From the NCBI GenBank assembly GCA_005879535.1, contig VBKI01000053.1:62001-126000 (forward strand): a stretch of DNA of 64,000 bases, written 5' to 3'. Both the position numbers and the translations under genes were made by a program. Position 1 is the first letter of the stretch, and each line of letters begins with the position of its first letter. The notes under the pieces are model-generated. The model saw only the letters and a list, made by a program, of their open reading frames with translations. It was not told where the DNA came from and did no database searches. Shown here one piece after another: positions 43,131 through 52,775 of this stretch. The stretch is from Deltaproteobacteria bacterium (GTDB taxonomy: Bacteria > Myxococcota > Myxococcia > Myxococcales > 40CM-4-68-19).

Positions 43131-44533
43131 CCCGCCGCCGGTCGCTTCGCGCTCAGCTGCTCTGGTGGCTGCTGGTGCCGCTCGGCCTTCTCTGCCTGGC
43201 CGGAGCCGCAGCGGCCTGGTTCACGGTGCGCGACGCCATCTACGCCGCCTACGACAAGACGCTCTCCGCGGCAGCCCTGGACATCGCCGACCACCTGCGC
43301 ATGGTGGGGACGCGCCCGGAGATCGATCTGCCGCCCGTCGCGCTGGAGATGCTCGATACCGTCGATCAGGATCGCGTCTTCTACTCCGTCTCCTGGCGGT
43401 CGTCCCAGGGCGACGCGTTCATGACCGGCTACGAGGACCTGCCGCGGCCGCCCGACTCGGTGCCGGGCAAGGCGATCTTCTACGACGCGCACTACCGGGG
43501 CGAGCGCATCCGCGTCGCGGCGCTCTTCACCGCCATGCCGGCCTCGCCCCCGGTCACCGTCGTGACGCAGGTCGCAGAGACCATCGGCGGCCGCGCAGCG
43601 CTGATCAAGACGATCCTCGTACACGCGCTCGGGCAGCAGCTGCTCCTGCTGGTGCTGGGAGGGGCGCTGGTCTGGTTCGGCGTGACGCGGGGCCTCGCTC
43701 CCCTGCGCGAGCTCAGCGCCGAGGTGGCGCGGCGCACCGCGAGCGATCTCGCGCCGTTGCCTCCGCACCACGGCCCTGAGGAATTGTCCCCGCTGATCGA
43801 CGCCGTCGATCAGCTGATGACTCGCGTCCGCGAAGCCATCGCCGTGCAGCGACGCTTCATCGCCGACGCGTCGCACCAGCTCCGCACTCCGCTTGCCGTG
43901 CTCCGCACGGAGGCGGAATCGGCGCTGCGCGAAGAGGAACCGGCGGCCATGCGCCACGCGCTCGCGCAGCTCCGCGACCATTCGCAGGCCACCAGCCGCC
44001 TCGCCAGCCAGCTCCTGTCGCTCGCGCGTGCGGAGCCGGCGGCAGACCTGCGCGCCAACTCCGAGCTCGTGGACCTTTCCGCGCTGGCCCGTGAAACCTG
44101 CGCCACGCTGGTGCCGGAAGCGCTCTCCCACGGCGCCGACCTGGGGTTCGAGGACGGAGGAACCGCGGTCATCCGCGCGCAGCCCGTGCTGCTGCGCGAG
44201 CTCCTCGCCAACCTCATCGACAATTCGCTGCGGTACGCCCGGGGAGCGACGATCACCGTGGGAGTGGCGCGGCAGGACCCGGGCGTCCTCCTCTCCGTCG
44301 AGGACAATGGCCCGGGAATTCCGCCGGAAGAGCGAGCGCGGGTGTTCGACCGTTTCTACCGGGTGCGCGGAACACCGGGAGACGGCGCCGGGCTTGGTCT
44401 GGCCATCGTCCGCGAGATCGCGCAGCGGTACGGCGGAGCGGTCGCGCTCCTCGACGGCGCAGGCGGAAGAGGCCTGCGCGTCGAGGTGTCGTTTCCGGCT
44501 GCCGTCGCGTCGACGAGGGCCGGAGCAGCCTGA
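43127..44533 (+). CDS. Sensor histidine kinase (TctE-like)
   Basis: 468 residues. TM1 at about 11-35, a periplasmic sensor domain of about 125 residues, TM2 at about 163-185, then dimerisation with His250 in FIADASHQLRTPL. The ATPase has the N-box ELLANLIDNSLRYA, VEDNGPGIP and GDGAGLGLAIV. The GTG start overlaps the regulator's stop (GTGA). It would phosphorylate the adjacent regulator in response to a periplasmic ligand; TctE-type sensors often detect carboxylates or phosphates taken up by nearby transporters. It is convergent with the porin gene, 7 nt apart. Confidence 0.92.
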   Translation: MTRRRSLRAQLLWWLLVPLGLLCLAGAAAAWFTVRDAIYAAYDKTLSAAALDIADHLRMVGTRPEIDLPPVALEMLDTVDQDRVFYSVSWRSSQGDAFMTGYEDLPRPPDSVPGKAIFYDAHYRGERIRVAALFTAMPASPPVTVVTQVAETIGGRAALIKTILVHALGQQLLLLVLGGALVWFGVTRGLAPLRELSAEVARRTASDLAPLPPHHGPEELSPLIDAVDQLMTRVREAIAVQRRFIADASHQLRTPLAVLRTEAESALREEEPAAMRHALAQLRDHSQATSRLASQLLSLARAEPAADLRANSELVDLSALARETCATLVPEALSHGADLGFEDGGTAVIRAQPVLLRELLANLIDNSLRYARGATITVGVARQDPGVLLSVEDNGPGIPPEERARVFDRFYRVRGTPGDGAGLGLAIVREIAQRYGGAVALLDGAGGRGLRVEVSFPAAVASTRAGAA

Positions 44534-44540
44534 CCGTCGC

Positions 44541-45683
44541 TCAGAACGCAGCCTGCGACTGCAACACGATCGCCTTCTGCGAAGGGGTCCTCTCGATGAC
44601 GCCGTTCGGGACGTTGCTGCTGAACTCGAGTTGCAGCTTGGCGTTGTGCTTGACGAAGTAGTAGTTCACTCCGCCCGCCGCCCGGAACGAGCTGTTGTTC
44701 TTCGGGTCGCTGTTGAACCAGAGGATGTTTACCTGAGGGTTGATGGGTCCGATCCGGTACCCGATCTCGCCGCCGATGCCGTTGCCCGTTCGGGGCCGGT
44801 TCGGGCCGTAGTCCCAGCGGTAGATGCCCACGCCCGTCGCGAACTCCTGGTCGCCCGGCAGCGCGAGATTGACGAAGACGTCTGCCGCCATCGCGGAGTA
44901 GCCATAGTAGTTCGTCGTCGTGCCCTGCCGGTCTCCGGAGTGCGGCTGGTATTGCCCGCCGATGCCGACGTTGATGCGCGACTTCCCGTCCATGTAGATC
45001 CCCGGGAACGAGTACCCTGTCTCCTCGCCGACGAAGTTGTAGCGGATCATGCCCGCCACTTCCGGGGTGCCCTGCGGGTTCACCGGCGGCGGGGGCGTTC
45101 CCGTCGCCGGCGCGATGAAGCGGTTTCCCTCGTAAACGCCGCCGCGCAGGTAGATGCGCCGGTCGAGCAGCAGGCCGCGGAACTGAATGCCGGTCTCTCG
45201 CGAGCCGCGCGCCAGCGGGTAGAAGAGGATGTCGCCGGGTCCCTCCACTGCCTGCACCTGGGTGTTGGAGGCGAGCGAGCCGCGCGTCAGCGGCATGTAG
45301 AGGAACCCCGCCTCGATGTTGATGTCGGGGAACGGCTGATACCCGACGTACAGGTCCTGCACGAACTCGGTGCCCGTCGATCCGCCGTAGTTCCCGCGCG
45401 CCCCGAACCTGGGCGAATCGAGCATCATGTAGAAGGTGAAGTACTTGTAGGCGATACCCGAAGTGATCAGGCGCGCGCGGCGGATGAAGAAGTCGTGATT
45501 GTAGTGGCCGGTCGGCGACGCCAGGTTGTTGGGCGCCCCGTCCCAGTCGCCCTCGTAGCGCGCCTGCAGCTGTACGTTGACGTTGAGGTTCAGGTCAGGG
45601 GTTCCCGTCTCTACCTTGATCGCGAACGCCCGCGACGATGCGAGCAGCACGGCGACCAGCATGAGGTTCTTGGTCCTGGTCAT
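44541..45683 (-). CDS. OprP/OprO-like outer-membrane porin
   Basis: 380 residues. The signal peptide MTRTKNLMLVAVLLASSRAFA is followed by VNVQLQARYEGDWD and repeated amphipathic strands, with HDFFIRRARLITSGIAYKYF and a C-terminal strand ending in Phe, the usual porin terminus. FIRRARL-type segments are characteristic of OprP/OprO phosphate-selective porins. It is probably the outer-membrane channel for the solute imported by the AfuABC-like system. AAGGAAC precedes the ATG. It sits downstream of gap-pgk-tpiA with 72 nt between; no terminator was found there, so read-through is possible. Confidence 0.82.
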   Translation of the reverse strand: MTRTKNLMLVAVLLASSRAFAIKVETGTPDLNLNVNVQLQARYEGDWDGAPNNLASPTGHYNHDFFIRRARLITSGIAYKYFTFYMMLDSPRFGARGNYGGSTGTEFVQDLYVGYQPFPDINIEAGFLYMPLTRGSLASNTQVQAVEGPGDILFYPLARGSRETGIQFRGLLLDRRIYLRGGVYEGNRFIAPATGTPPPPVNPQGTPEVAGMIRYNFVGEETGYSFPGIYMDGKSRINVGIGGQYQPHSGDRQGTTTNYYGYSAMAADVFVNLALPGDQEFATGVGIYRWDYGPNRPRTGNGIGGEIGYRIGPINPQVNILWFNSDPKNNSSFRAAGGVNYYFVKHNAKLQLEFSSNVPNGVIERTPSQKAIVLQSQAAF

Positions 45684-45755
45684 GGAGGGTTCCTTTCGGG
45701 CGCCGTCCTCGGGCCCGCGACCCTCACATTGCCAGCCGTCCCTTTCGTGACCCTG

Positions 45756-46504
<749 letters not shown>

Positions 46505-46508
<4 letters not shown>

Positions 46509-47692
46509 TCGTCCAGCACCTTGATCCCGGGAAGCTCGCGGCCTTCGAGGAACTCGAGCGAGGCGCCGCCGCCCGTGGAGACGTGGGTGACCTTGTCCGC
46601 GAGCCCCATTTCGGCGATCGCAGCCGCCGAATCACCGCCGCCGACCACCGTCCGCGTGCCCCGCTTCGTCGCCTCCGCCAACGCCTCGGCGACGGCGCGC
46701 GTGCCCGGCGCGAATTCCGACACCTCGAAGAGTCCCATCGGACCGTTCCAGAAGATGGTCTTCGCGCCGACGATCCTCTGCCGGTACAGCTCGCGCGTCT
46801 TCGGGCCGATGTCGAGCCCCAGCATTCCCTCCGGGATCTGCGCCAGCGTCTGTACCGCAACGCCGCTCTTCGGCTCCTTGGCGACCACGTGGTCGGCCGG
46901 CAGCAGCACCTCGACGCGCGACTGCCCCGCCTTCTCCAGGATGCGCCGGGCGACGTCGATCTTGTCCTTCTCCACGCGCGATGCGCCCACCGGCACCCCG
47001 CGCGCGGACAGGAACGTATACGCCATCGCGCCGCCGATCAGGAGCGCGTCCACCTTCCCCATCAGTTGATCGATCACCTTGATCTTGTCGCTGACCTTCG
47101 CGCCGCCGAGGATGGCGAGGTACGGCTTTGCCGCTCCCTTCAGCAAAGGCTGCAGGTTCTTCAGCTCGGCGGCGACGAGAAAGCCCGCCCCCCGCTGCGG
47201 CACGTGCTTCACCATCCCCACCGTCGACGCGTGCGCCCGGTGCATGGTCCCGAAGGCGTCGTCCACGTAGGCGTCGCAGAGCGAAGCCAGCTCGCGCGCG
47301 AAAGCGTCGTCGTTCGCCTCTTCCTCGGGATGGAACCGCAGGTTCTCGAGCAGGAGCACCTGCCCTTCGCGGAGCTCGCCGACCAGCTTCTTCACGCCGT
47401 CGCCGACGCAGTCGTCCGCGAAGATGACGTCCTGTCCGAGCAGCTGCGAGAGCCGCGCTCCCGCCGGCTCCAGCGACATCTCCGGCACCACCTTGCCGTC
47501 CGGTCGGCCAAGGTGCGAGGCGAGGATCACCTTCGCCTTCTTCCCGATGGCGTACCGGATCGTCGGTAACGCCGCCTGGACTCGGGCGTCGTCCTTCACC
47601 TTGCCCGTCTTCTTGTCGAGCGGAACGTTGAAGTCGACGCGGATGAACAAGCGCTTCTGTCCGATGTCGAGCTGCTCGATGGACCGGATCAT
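46505..47692 (-). CDS. pgk: Phosphoglycerate kinase
   Basis: 395 residues. N-domain substrate residues RVDFNVPLD and [24 protein letters not shown], then the C-domain nucleotide site [19 protein letters not shown] and GGGDSAAAI, with [13 protein letters not shown] at the end. It makes ATP from 1,3-bisphosphoglycerate in glycolysis. The ATG at 47692 has GTGAGG upstream, only 6 nt after the gap stop. Central metabolic gene, unremarkable apart from tight packing. Confidence 0.97.
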
Positions 47693-47698
47693 CCGGCC

Positions 47699-48706
47699 TC
47701 ACATTTTGCCGCCGATGAACAGCGATACGTCGACCATGCGGTTCGAGAAGCCCCACTCGTTGTCGTACCAGCCGAAGATCTTCACGAACTTGCCGTCGTC
47801 GGCGACGGCGGTCTGCGTCGCGTCGAAGATGCAGGAGGCGGGATTGCCGTTGTAGTCGACGGAGACGGTCTGCTCGGTGTTGTACTGGAGCACGCCCTTG
47901 AGCTTTCCCTCGGCGGCGGCCTTGAAGGCGGTATTGATCTCCTCCACGGTGGCCTTGCGCGAAAGCTCCGCCGTGAGATCGACGAGCGAGACGTTCGGCG
48001 TCGGTACCCGGATGGAGGTGCCGTTCAGCTTCCCCTTCAGCTCGGGGATGACTTCGCCGATCATCTTCGCGGCGCCCGTGGACGACGGAATCATGCTCAG
48101 GGCGGCGGCCCGCGCGCGGCGCAGGTCCTCGTGGGGGAGATCGAGGATGCGCTGATCGTTGGTGTAGCTGTGAATGGTGGTCATCAGGCCGCGCTCGACG
48201 CCGAAGCTGTCCATCAGCACCTTGGCCATGGAAGCGAGGCAGTTGGTGGTGCAGCTCGCGTTCGAGATGATGGTGTGCTTCGCGGGATCGTACTTCTCGT
48301 GGTTGATCCCGTAGCAAAGCGAGAGGTCCTGCCCCTTCCCCGGCGCGGAGATGATCACCTTCTTCGCCCCCGCCTTGAGATGCTTCTCGGCATCCGGCCG
48401 GTTGGTGAAGCGGCCGGAGCATTCCAGCGCGACTTCGACGCCGTGCTCCTTGTGGGCCAGCTCTCCCGGATCGCGCCTCGCCGACACCGCGATCTTCTTG
48501 CCGTTGATCACCACCGCGTCCTCGGTCGAGTCGACCGTGCCGTCGAAAATCCCGTGCACGGAGTCGTACTTGAAGAGGTGGGCGAGCGTCTTCGGCTTGT
48601 CGATGTCGTTGATCAGGACGACGTCGAGGCCCGCACGGCGCTTGAGCGCGGCGCGCAGGATGTTGCGACCGATCCTGCCGAAGCCGTTGATGGCGAAACG
48701 AGCCAT
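47699..48706 (-). CDS. gap: Glyceraldehyde-3-phosphate dehydrogenase
   Basis: 335 residues. NAD site FAINGFGRIGRN at the start, catalytic Cys in SNASCTTNCLASM, then TATQ-type region SSTGAAKMIGEVIPELKG and WYDNEWGFSNR at the end. The ATG at 48706 has AAGGAGG at ideal spacing; an upstream in-frame start would add 9 residues not found in the family. It is the first gene of the gap-pgk-tpiA operon behind a good promoter. Confidence 0.97.
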   Translation of the reverse strand: MARFAINGFGRIGRNILRAALKRRAGLDVVLINDIDKPKTLAHLFKYDSVHGIFDGTVDSTEDAVVINGKKIAVSARRDPGELAHKEHGVEVALECSGRFTNRPDAEKHLKAGAKKVIISAPGKGQDLSLCYGINHEKYDPAKHTIISNASCTTNCLASMAKVLMDSFGVERGLMTTIHSYTNDQRILDLPHEDLRRARAAALSMIPSSTGAAKMIGEVIPELKGKLNGTSIRVPTPNVSLVDLTAELSRKATVEEINTAFKAAAEGKLKGVLQYNTEQTVSVDYNGNPASCIFDATQTAVADDGKFVKIFGWYDNEWGFSNRMVDVSLFIGGKM

Positions 48707-48730
48707 GTAGAAGCCTCCTTGGGGGAGGCA

Positions 48731-48759
48731 CAAATAGGCTCGGAACTGCGGAGCGTCAA
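48731..48759 (-). promoter_or_regulatory. Sigma70-type promoter of gap-pgk-tpiA
   Basis: Minus strand TTGACG (48759-48754), 17-nt spacer, TATTTG (48736-48731). It places the start of transcription about 20 nt before the gap ribosome-binding region. Confidence 0.5.
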
Positions 48760-48778
48760 GGCGACTTGGAGCGCCTGT

Positions 48779-49006
48779 CTACGCTGCTCCCTTGCGCTCC
48801 GCCTGCAAGTCCTGCGTGATCAAATCGATCAGCTCCGTCGAGAGCGCGAGTAGCTGGCGCGGCGTGTAGCCGTTCTCGCGAAGCTCCTTGTAGAAGGACC
48901 TGGCGAGAATGCGCGCGCCGGCGGCGCGATCGATGCTGGGGATGGATCCGTCTGCGCCGCTGGCGCTGGGGGCCGTTCCATCCTGGGGGAGGAGCTTCTC
49001 AGACAC
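48779..49006 (-). CDS. Small conserved-looking hypothetical protein
   Basis: 75 residues, family not recognised. The N-terminal 28 residues are low-complexity and polar. The C-terminal part (about 29-70, ARILARSFYKELRENGY then PRQLLALSTELIDLITQDL) looks like two amphipathic helices. The GTG start at 49006 has CGAGGT upstream. It precedes gap by 72 nt and may be transcribed separately. Soluble, charged and without a signal peptide. A regulatory or adaptor role is only a guess. Confidence 0.6.
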   Translation of the reverse strand: MSEKLLPQDGTAPSASGADGSIPSIDRAAGARILARSFYKELRENGYTPRQLLALSTELIDLITQDLQAERKGAA

Positions 49007-49100
49007 GAGAGACCTCGTTTGGGGCTACGTGTATCCGGGAATGGTCTGCAACTGCTTTGCCGGAATCTGAACTACAAGAAAATCGGTAGTTTGCAAGGGT

Positions 49101-49190
49101 CAAACGTCGAATGCCGCGCTGCGGTGCGAATGGGAAGCGTCGCTTTCGCGACGTTTGGCGGTGCGAGCCGCGTAACCGGATTCGCACCGC
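49101..49190 (+). repeat. Structured leader with nested and competing inverted repeats
   Basis: Outer arms of 11 bp, GCGGTGCGAAT (49121-49131) and ATTCGCACCGC (49180-49190), enclose a hairpin AAGCGTCGC-TTTC-GCGACGTTT (49135-49156, one G-T pair). A third pair, CAAACGTCG (49101-49109) with CGACGTTTG (49149-49157), competes with both. The 9-mer GCGGTGCGA recurs at 49158-49166. All lie 56 to 145 nt before the next start codon. This could be a cis-regulatory RNA, an operator array or a small repeat element. Confidence 0.65.
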
Positions 49191-49245
49191 GCCGCGTCGT
49201 CCTCGGATTGCCGGATCCATGCGCGATCCCTAACGTGACGGGCGC

Positions 49246-49881
49246 ATGAAGCTGCTGGTCAGGCAGGCGGGCGGCGCTCAAGCCCTGACGGTCGGGAGCC
49301 AGAAGGAGTTCCTGCAGCTCTGGAACAACGGCGTCATCGCTCCCGACGATCTCGTCCAGCGCGGCGAGCAATGGGTGCGCGCCGATCAGCTGCCCTGGAT
49401 CCGCGGGATGACCGCCGAGCGGAAACGCGACGGCCGACGGCTGTTCTGGATCACGCTGGCGCTGATGCTGCTGGGGCTCGCGGGCGTCCTCTGGATCCAG
49501 ACGCACGCCGGTTTCGTGGCGCGCAAGTCGGGCGCGGTGCCGCCGGGCGCCGTGCACGCAGAAGGGAAGGAGTGCGACGTCCGCGTCGACACGGACCTGG
49601 AAGCCAACTGGAGCGTCAGCATCCTCTCCGGCGAGTACGACCCGGTCAGCCTGATCAGGCGGCCCGCGGCGCCGGTGATCATCAAGCTGCGCGCGAAGAC
49701 GCGGTGGCTGGCCATGGAGGCGGGGCTCAAGGCGCTCAAGGCGCAGGGCAAGATCAGCGACTTCACGATCGAGCCGCGGCCGCAGGCCGAGCTCGAGGCA
49801 GAGGCGGCGGAAAAGGCGAGGCTCGCCGCGAAGAAGGCCGCTGGCGCGAAGCCCGCCACCGAAGAGGAAGAAGAGGCCTAG
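49246..49881 (+). CDS. Membrane protein with N-terminal GYF_2-like domain
   Basis: 211 residues. The N-terminus (about 1-52) resembles GYF_2 domains, with LWNNGVIAPDDLVQRGEQW and LPWIRGM. A single TM at about 66-84 (LFWITLALMLLGLAGVLWI) follows, then a small basic-and-beta periplasmic domain and a charged Ala/Glu/Lys-rich tail ending in five Glu. Topology is probably N-in with the C-terminal domain in the periplasm. The ribosome site is weak. The leader holds strong inverted repeats, so control at RNA level is possible. Convergent with the beta-propeller gene, 1 nt apart. No function can be assigned. Confidence 0.75.
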   Translation: MKLLVRQAGGAQALTVGSQKEFLQLWNNGVIAPDDLVQRGEQWVRADQLPWIRGMTAERKRDGRRLFWITLALMLLGLAGVLWIQTHAGFVARKSGAVPPGAVHAEGKECDVRVDTDLEANWSVSILSGEYDPVSLIRRPAAPVIIKLRAKTRWLAMEAGLKALKAQGKISDFTIEPRPQAELEAEAAEKARLAAKKAAGAKPATEEEEEA

Positions 49882-49882
49882 G

Positions 49883-51297
49883 TCACCGCACGGTGAACGC
49901 GTAAGCGGCGCCGACTCCCGCGATGTAGATGCGACCTTTCGCGACAATGGCAGCGTTGAACCGCGTCAGCGATCCGAGCGCCGAGCTGGTGAAGATCGGC
50001 GCCCCCGTTTCGGCGTTGAACGCGAGCAGCTGGTTGTCGCCTCCGGCGCTTGGGATCCAGATCATCGACTCAAGTCCGCTACCCGTCGTGGTCGCAATGG
50101 GCGAACCCCTTCCGTTGACGTTGGCGCACCAGGCGGTAGTTACGCCTGGCGGAGATCCGGCCGAGATGCGAAGCGCCACAAGTCCGCTTGCGCCGGGGCA
50201 CGACGAGCCGGTCGCAGGAAACGCGAGCAGTGTTCCCGAAGGAGTGGCGCCTGACCGGAGCCGATGCCACCCAGGCGATCGCGATCGGTGAGATGAAGCC
50301 GTCCATCTTTCCCGAGCGTGGCGACGTAATGCGCGGAACCGACGTCGAACGGAACCGCGCCACCAGTCCCGATGTCCGCGTCCTTGGAGTCGAGGTCTGC
50401 CCAGTCGGACGGCGCGTAATAGTCGGCGGTATTGGCGGAGAACGACGGCCCCGGCGCGAGCTTGAGGATGGCCTCGCCTCCGTCCCAGGTAGAGAGGCCG
50501 ATGGTGTTGCCGGTTGCCACGAACAGCGACCCGCCCATCGCGGCGACGCCGGACATCGCCCAAATCCCTCCTCCGTGCCCCGTGTGGTACGCCGCTGGCG
50601 GGCGCGATCCCACGGTGTCGAATCCAATGACCCAGCCGGCGTAGTCGCCGCAGTCGCCGAAGTGCCCTCCGTAGGGAACGTAAAGGGTGCCATCCACGAG
50701 GGCCAGCGCGCCGCGCTGATTCTGGATGCGCGCGTCGAAACCCGAGACTGCGGATTGGACATCGATGGGCGTGTCGGAAGTGCCCCCGTCCGGCAGCGAG
50801 AGCGTGAAGATGCGGTGGCGCGCGCCGGAAGTCATCGCGGCAACGAAGACCAACCTGCGCCCGGCGTCGATGACGGGAGTGCCGGTGATGCCGAGCGGAT
50901 CGATGTTGCCGCAGGGGAGCTCGGACCGCGAGGCGGGAGCGGCGAGCGTCCGCGACCAGATCCGCGAGCCGGTCAACGGATCGAGCGCGATCACCTCGTT
51001 GTTCTGGGTGGCGATGAGCAGCAGGTCCTGTCCACCCTCGCCCCCGTCCCAGTACAACGGTTGGGCATAGACGGTGCCAGCGAACGAGGCGGTGAAGGCC
51101 GAATCCTGACGGAGCCGCGCTGCTGCGGCGCGGGTCAGCGATGGATCGACGTACACGCCGCTGCGCGCCGCGTCGTTGTGGTGCTGTAGAACGGAAGCGC
51201 GGACACCGGCAGGAAGGTGATCGGTCGTGTGCGGCGGACCCTGGGCGTTCCTGGTACAGCCAATGGCTGCGCAGACGATGACGCAGAGCGCCCTCAC
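49883..51297 (-). pseudogene. PQQ-type beta-propeller lipoprotein, frameshifted
   Basis: Predicted lipoprotein (GTG start at 51297, signal ending CAAIGC) with beta-propeller repeats: VLQHHNDAARSGVYVDPSLT, YAQPLYWDGG, LLIATQNNEVIALDPLTG, SGVAAMGGSLFVATGN and later LLAFNAETGAPIFTS. The frame breaks at about 50252: up to LGGIGSG it is in one frame, and from GATPSGTLLAFPATGSS to the stop at 49883 in another. Relatives have roughly 20 extra residues at this point, so a small deletion with frameshift is likely. A start at 51333 or 51342 is possible but would overlap the divergent gene. Substrate or partner unknown. Confidence 0.75.
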
Positions 51298-51340
51298 GAC
51301 CCGACGGTTACCCGTCAGATGCGTGTGGTACATCGACACC

Positions 51341-52018
51341 ATGAGAGTGGAAGCGATGTTCGGGCAGATCCGCTCGCTCACGGCGCAGGTGCGCAACCCG
51401 CACTTGAGGACTCTGCTCTTCGCATTTCTCGACGACGACACGCTGGTGCCGGCCTTCCTGCGCGCGCCCGCCGCGAAGAGCATCCATCACGCCTATCCCG
51501 GCGGGCTCTGCGAGCACACCCTGTCCGTGATGCAGCTCGGCTGGCGGGCCTGCGATCACTACCCGCAGCTCGACCGCGACCTGGTCACCGCGGGGTGCCT
51601 CTTGCACGACTTTGGCAAGGCCCGGGAGATCTCGCCGGAGCCCGGGTTCGAGTACACCGACGAAGGCAAGCTCGTCGGCCACCTCATCCTCACCTGCCAG
51701 CTCGTTCGCGAGAAGGCAGCGCGCATTCCGGGATTTCCGCGCGAGCTGGAATGGCGGGTCACTCACCTGATCGCAGCCCACCACGGCCGGCACGAGTACG
51801 GCAGCCCGAAGGAACCGGCCACGCTGGAGGCGATGGTTGTCCACGCCGTCGACGAGCTGGACACGCGGACGAGCTCGTTCGCGCAGCTCTTTGCCGCCGC
51901 CGAGGGCCCCTGGACGGACCGGAAGAACCTCTACGGGAGGCAACTTCTGGTACCTGCCGCTCCGGTCGAGGACGACCGCCGGCTCGAAGGCGCGGGCCTC
52001 TACCGAGAGGTGGAGTGA
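51341..52018 (+). CDS. YhaM-like HD-domain phosphohydrolase / 3'-5' exoribonuclease
   Basis: 225 residues. Metal motifs IHHAYPGGLCEHTLSV, LLHDFGKAREI (the HD pair), EYTDEGKLVGHLILT, LIAAHHGRHEYG and VHAVDELDTR match the HD half of YhaM exoribonucleases. The N-terminal OB-fold that YhaM uses for nucleic acid binding is missing, so nuclease activity is less certain than phosphohydrolase activity. The start at 51341 is tentative; an internal ATG at 51356 has GAGTGGAAG upstream. A one-base TGATG overlap couples it to the phosphatase gene. Confidence 0.83.
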   Translation: MRVEAMFGQIRSLTAQVRNPHLRTLLFAFLDDDTLVPAFLRAPAAKSIHHAYPGGLCEHTLSVMQLGWRACDHYPQLDRDLVTAGCLLHDFGKAREISPEPGFEYTDEGKLVGHLILTCQLVREKAARIPGFPRELEWRVTHLIAAHHGRHEYGSPKEPATLEAMVVHAVDELDTRTSSFAQLFAAAEGPWTDRKNLYGRQLLVPAAPVEDDRRLEGAGLYREVE

Positions 52019-52746
52019 TGCAGCCGTTCCAGCGCACCGCCGCGGTCTTCGACATCGACGACTCGCTGCTGGACGGCAACGCGGGAACCATCTTCACCTG
52101 GTTCCTCTATTCGAACCGGGAGATGGTGCCGTCGGTCCGCTCGCAGGTGCCGCGCGCGCTCTACGAGTACGCCCGCAAGCGGCTGAGCGAGGCCGACATG
52201 GTGGCTCTCGGATCGCGCTGCCAGCAGGGAATCCGCGCGGACCGCCTGCGCGACCTCGCCCGCCGGTGCTTCGACCGGCACGTGAAGAAGCGCGTGACCC
52301 AGCAGGGTCTGCGCACGGTGCGCCGTCACCTGTTGATGGGCCACCTGATCCTCGTCGCCTCCGGCTCGCCGCAGTTCATCATCGACGAGCTGGGCCGCTT
52401 CCTTCACGCGCACGAGGCAGTGGGAACGCGCGCCGTGATCCGGGGAGGCCTCTCTACAGACGAGCTGGTTCCGCCCATCGTCTTCCGCGAAGGAAAGCGC
52501 GAGCGCGTGAAGGAAGTCCTCGCGCGCCACGGCATCGACGTGGGCCGCTGCTACCTGTACTCCGACTCGGTGGCCGACACTCCGCTCTTGGAGGAGGTCG
52601 GCCACCCGGTGGTGGTCAATCCCAAGCCGGCCTTCAGGGCCGAAGCGCTCCGCCGCGGCTGGGAAGTGGTGGAATGGAAGGGCCGCTGGAAGACCGAATC
52701 GCCCGAAGACGCCCTCAGCGAGGAATGGCTCTCCTGGGAAGGCTAA
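52018..52746 (+). CDS. HAD-IB-like phosphatase
   Basis: 242 residues. HAD motif I is VFDIDDSLLDGN (Asp12, Asp14), motif II the Ser in LVASGSPQFI, motif III the Lys in FREGKRERVKEVL, and motif IV YSDSVADTPLLE. This is the SerB/HAD-IB layout; TIGR01490-type members act on small phosphates. The first acidic pair is DID rather than the usual DxDGT, with Asp-Ser at the Gly-Thr position. AGGTGGAG precedes the ATG. Coupling to the HD phosphohydrolase suggests related phosphate chemistry. The substrate is unknown. Confidence 0.84.
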   Translation: MQPFQRTAAVFDIDDSLLDGNAGTIFTWFLYSNREMVPSVRSQVPRALYEYARKRLSEADMVALGSRCQQGIRADRLRDLARRCFDRHVKKRVTQQGLRTVRRHLLMGHLILVASGSPQFIIDELGRFLHAHEAVGTRAVIRGGLSTDELVPPIVFREGKRERVKEVLARHGIDVGRCYLYSDSVADTPLLEEVGHPVVVNPKPAFRAEALRRGWEVVEWKGRWKTESPEDALSEEWLSWEG

Positions 52747-52775
52747 GAGCAAAAGCGTTGATCTGAAGAGCGATC

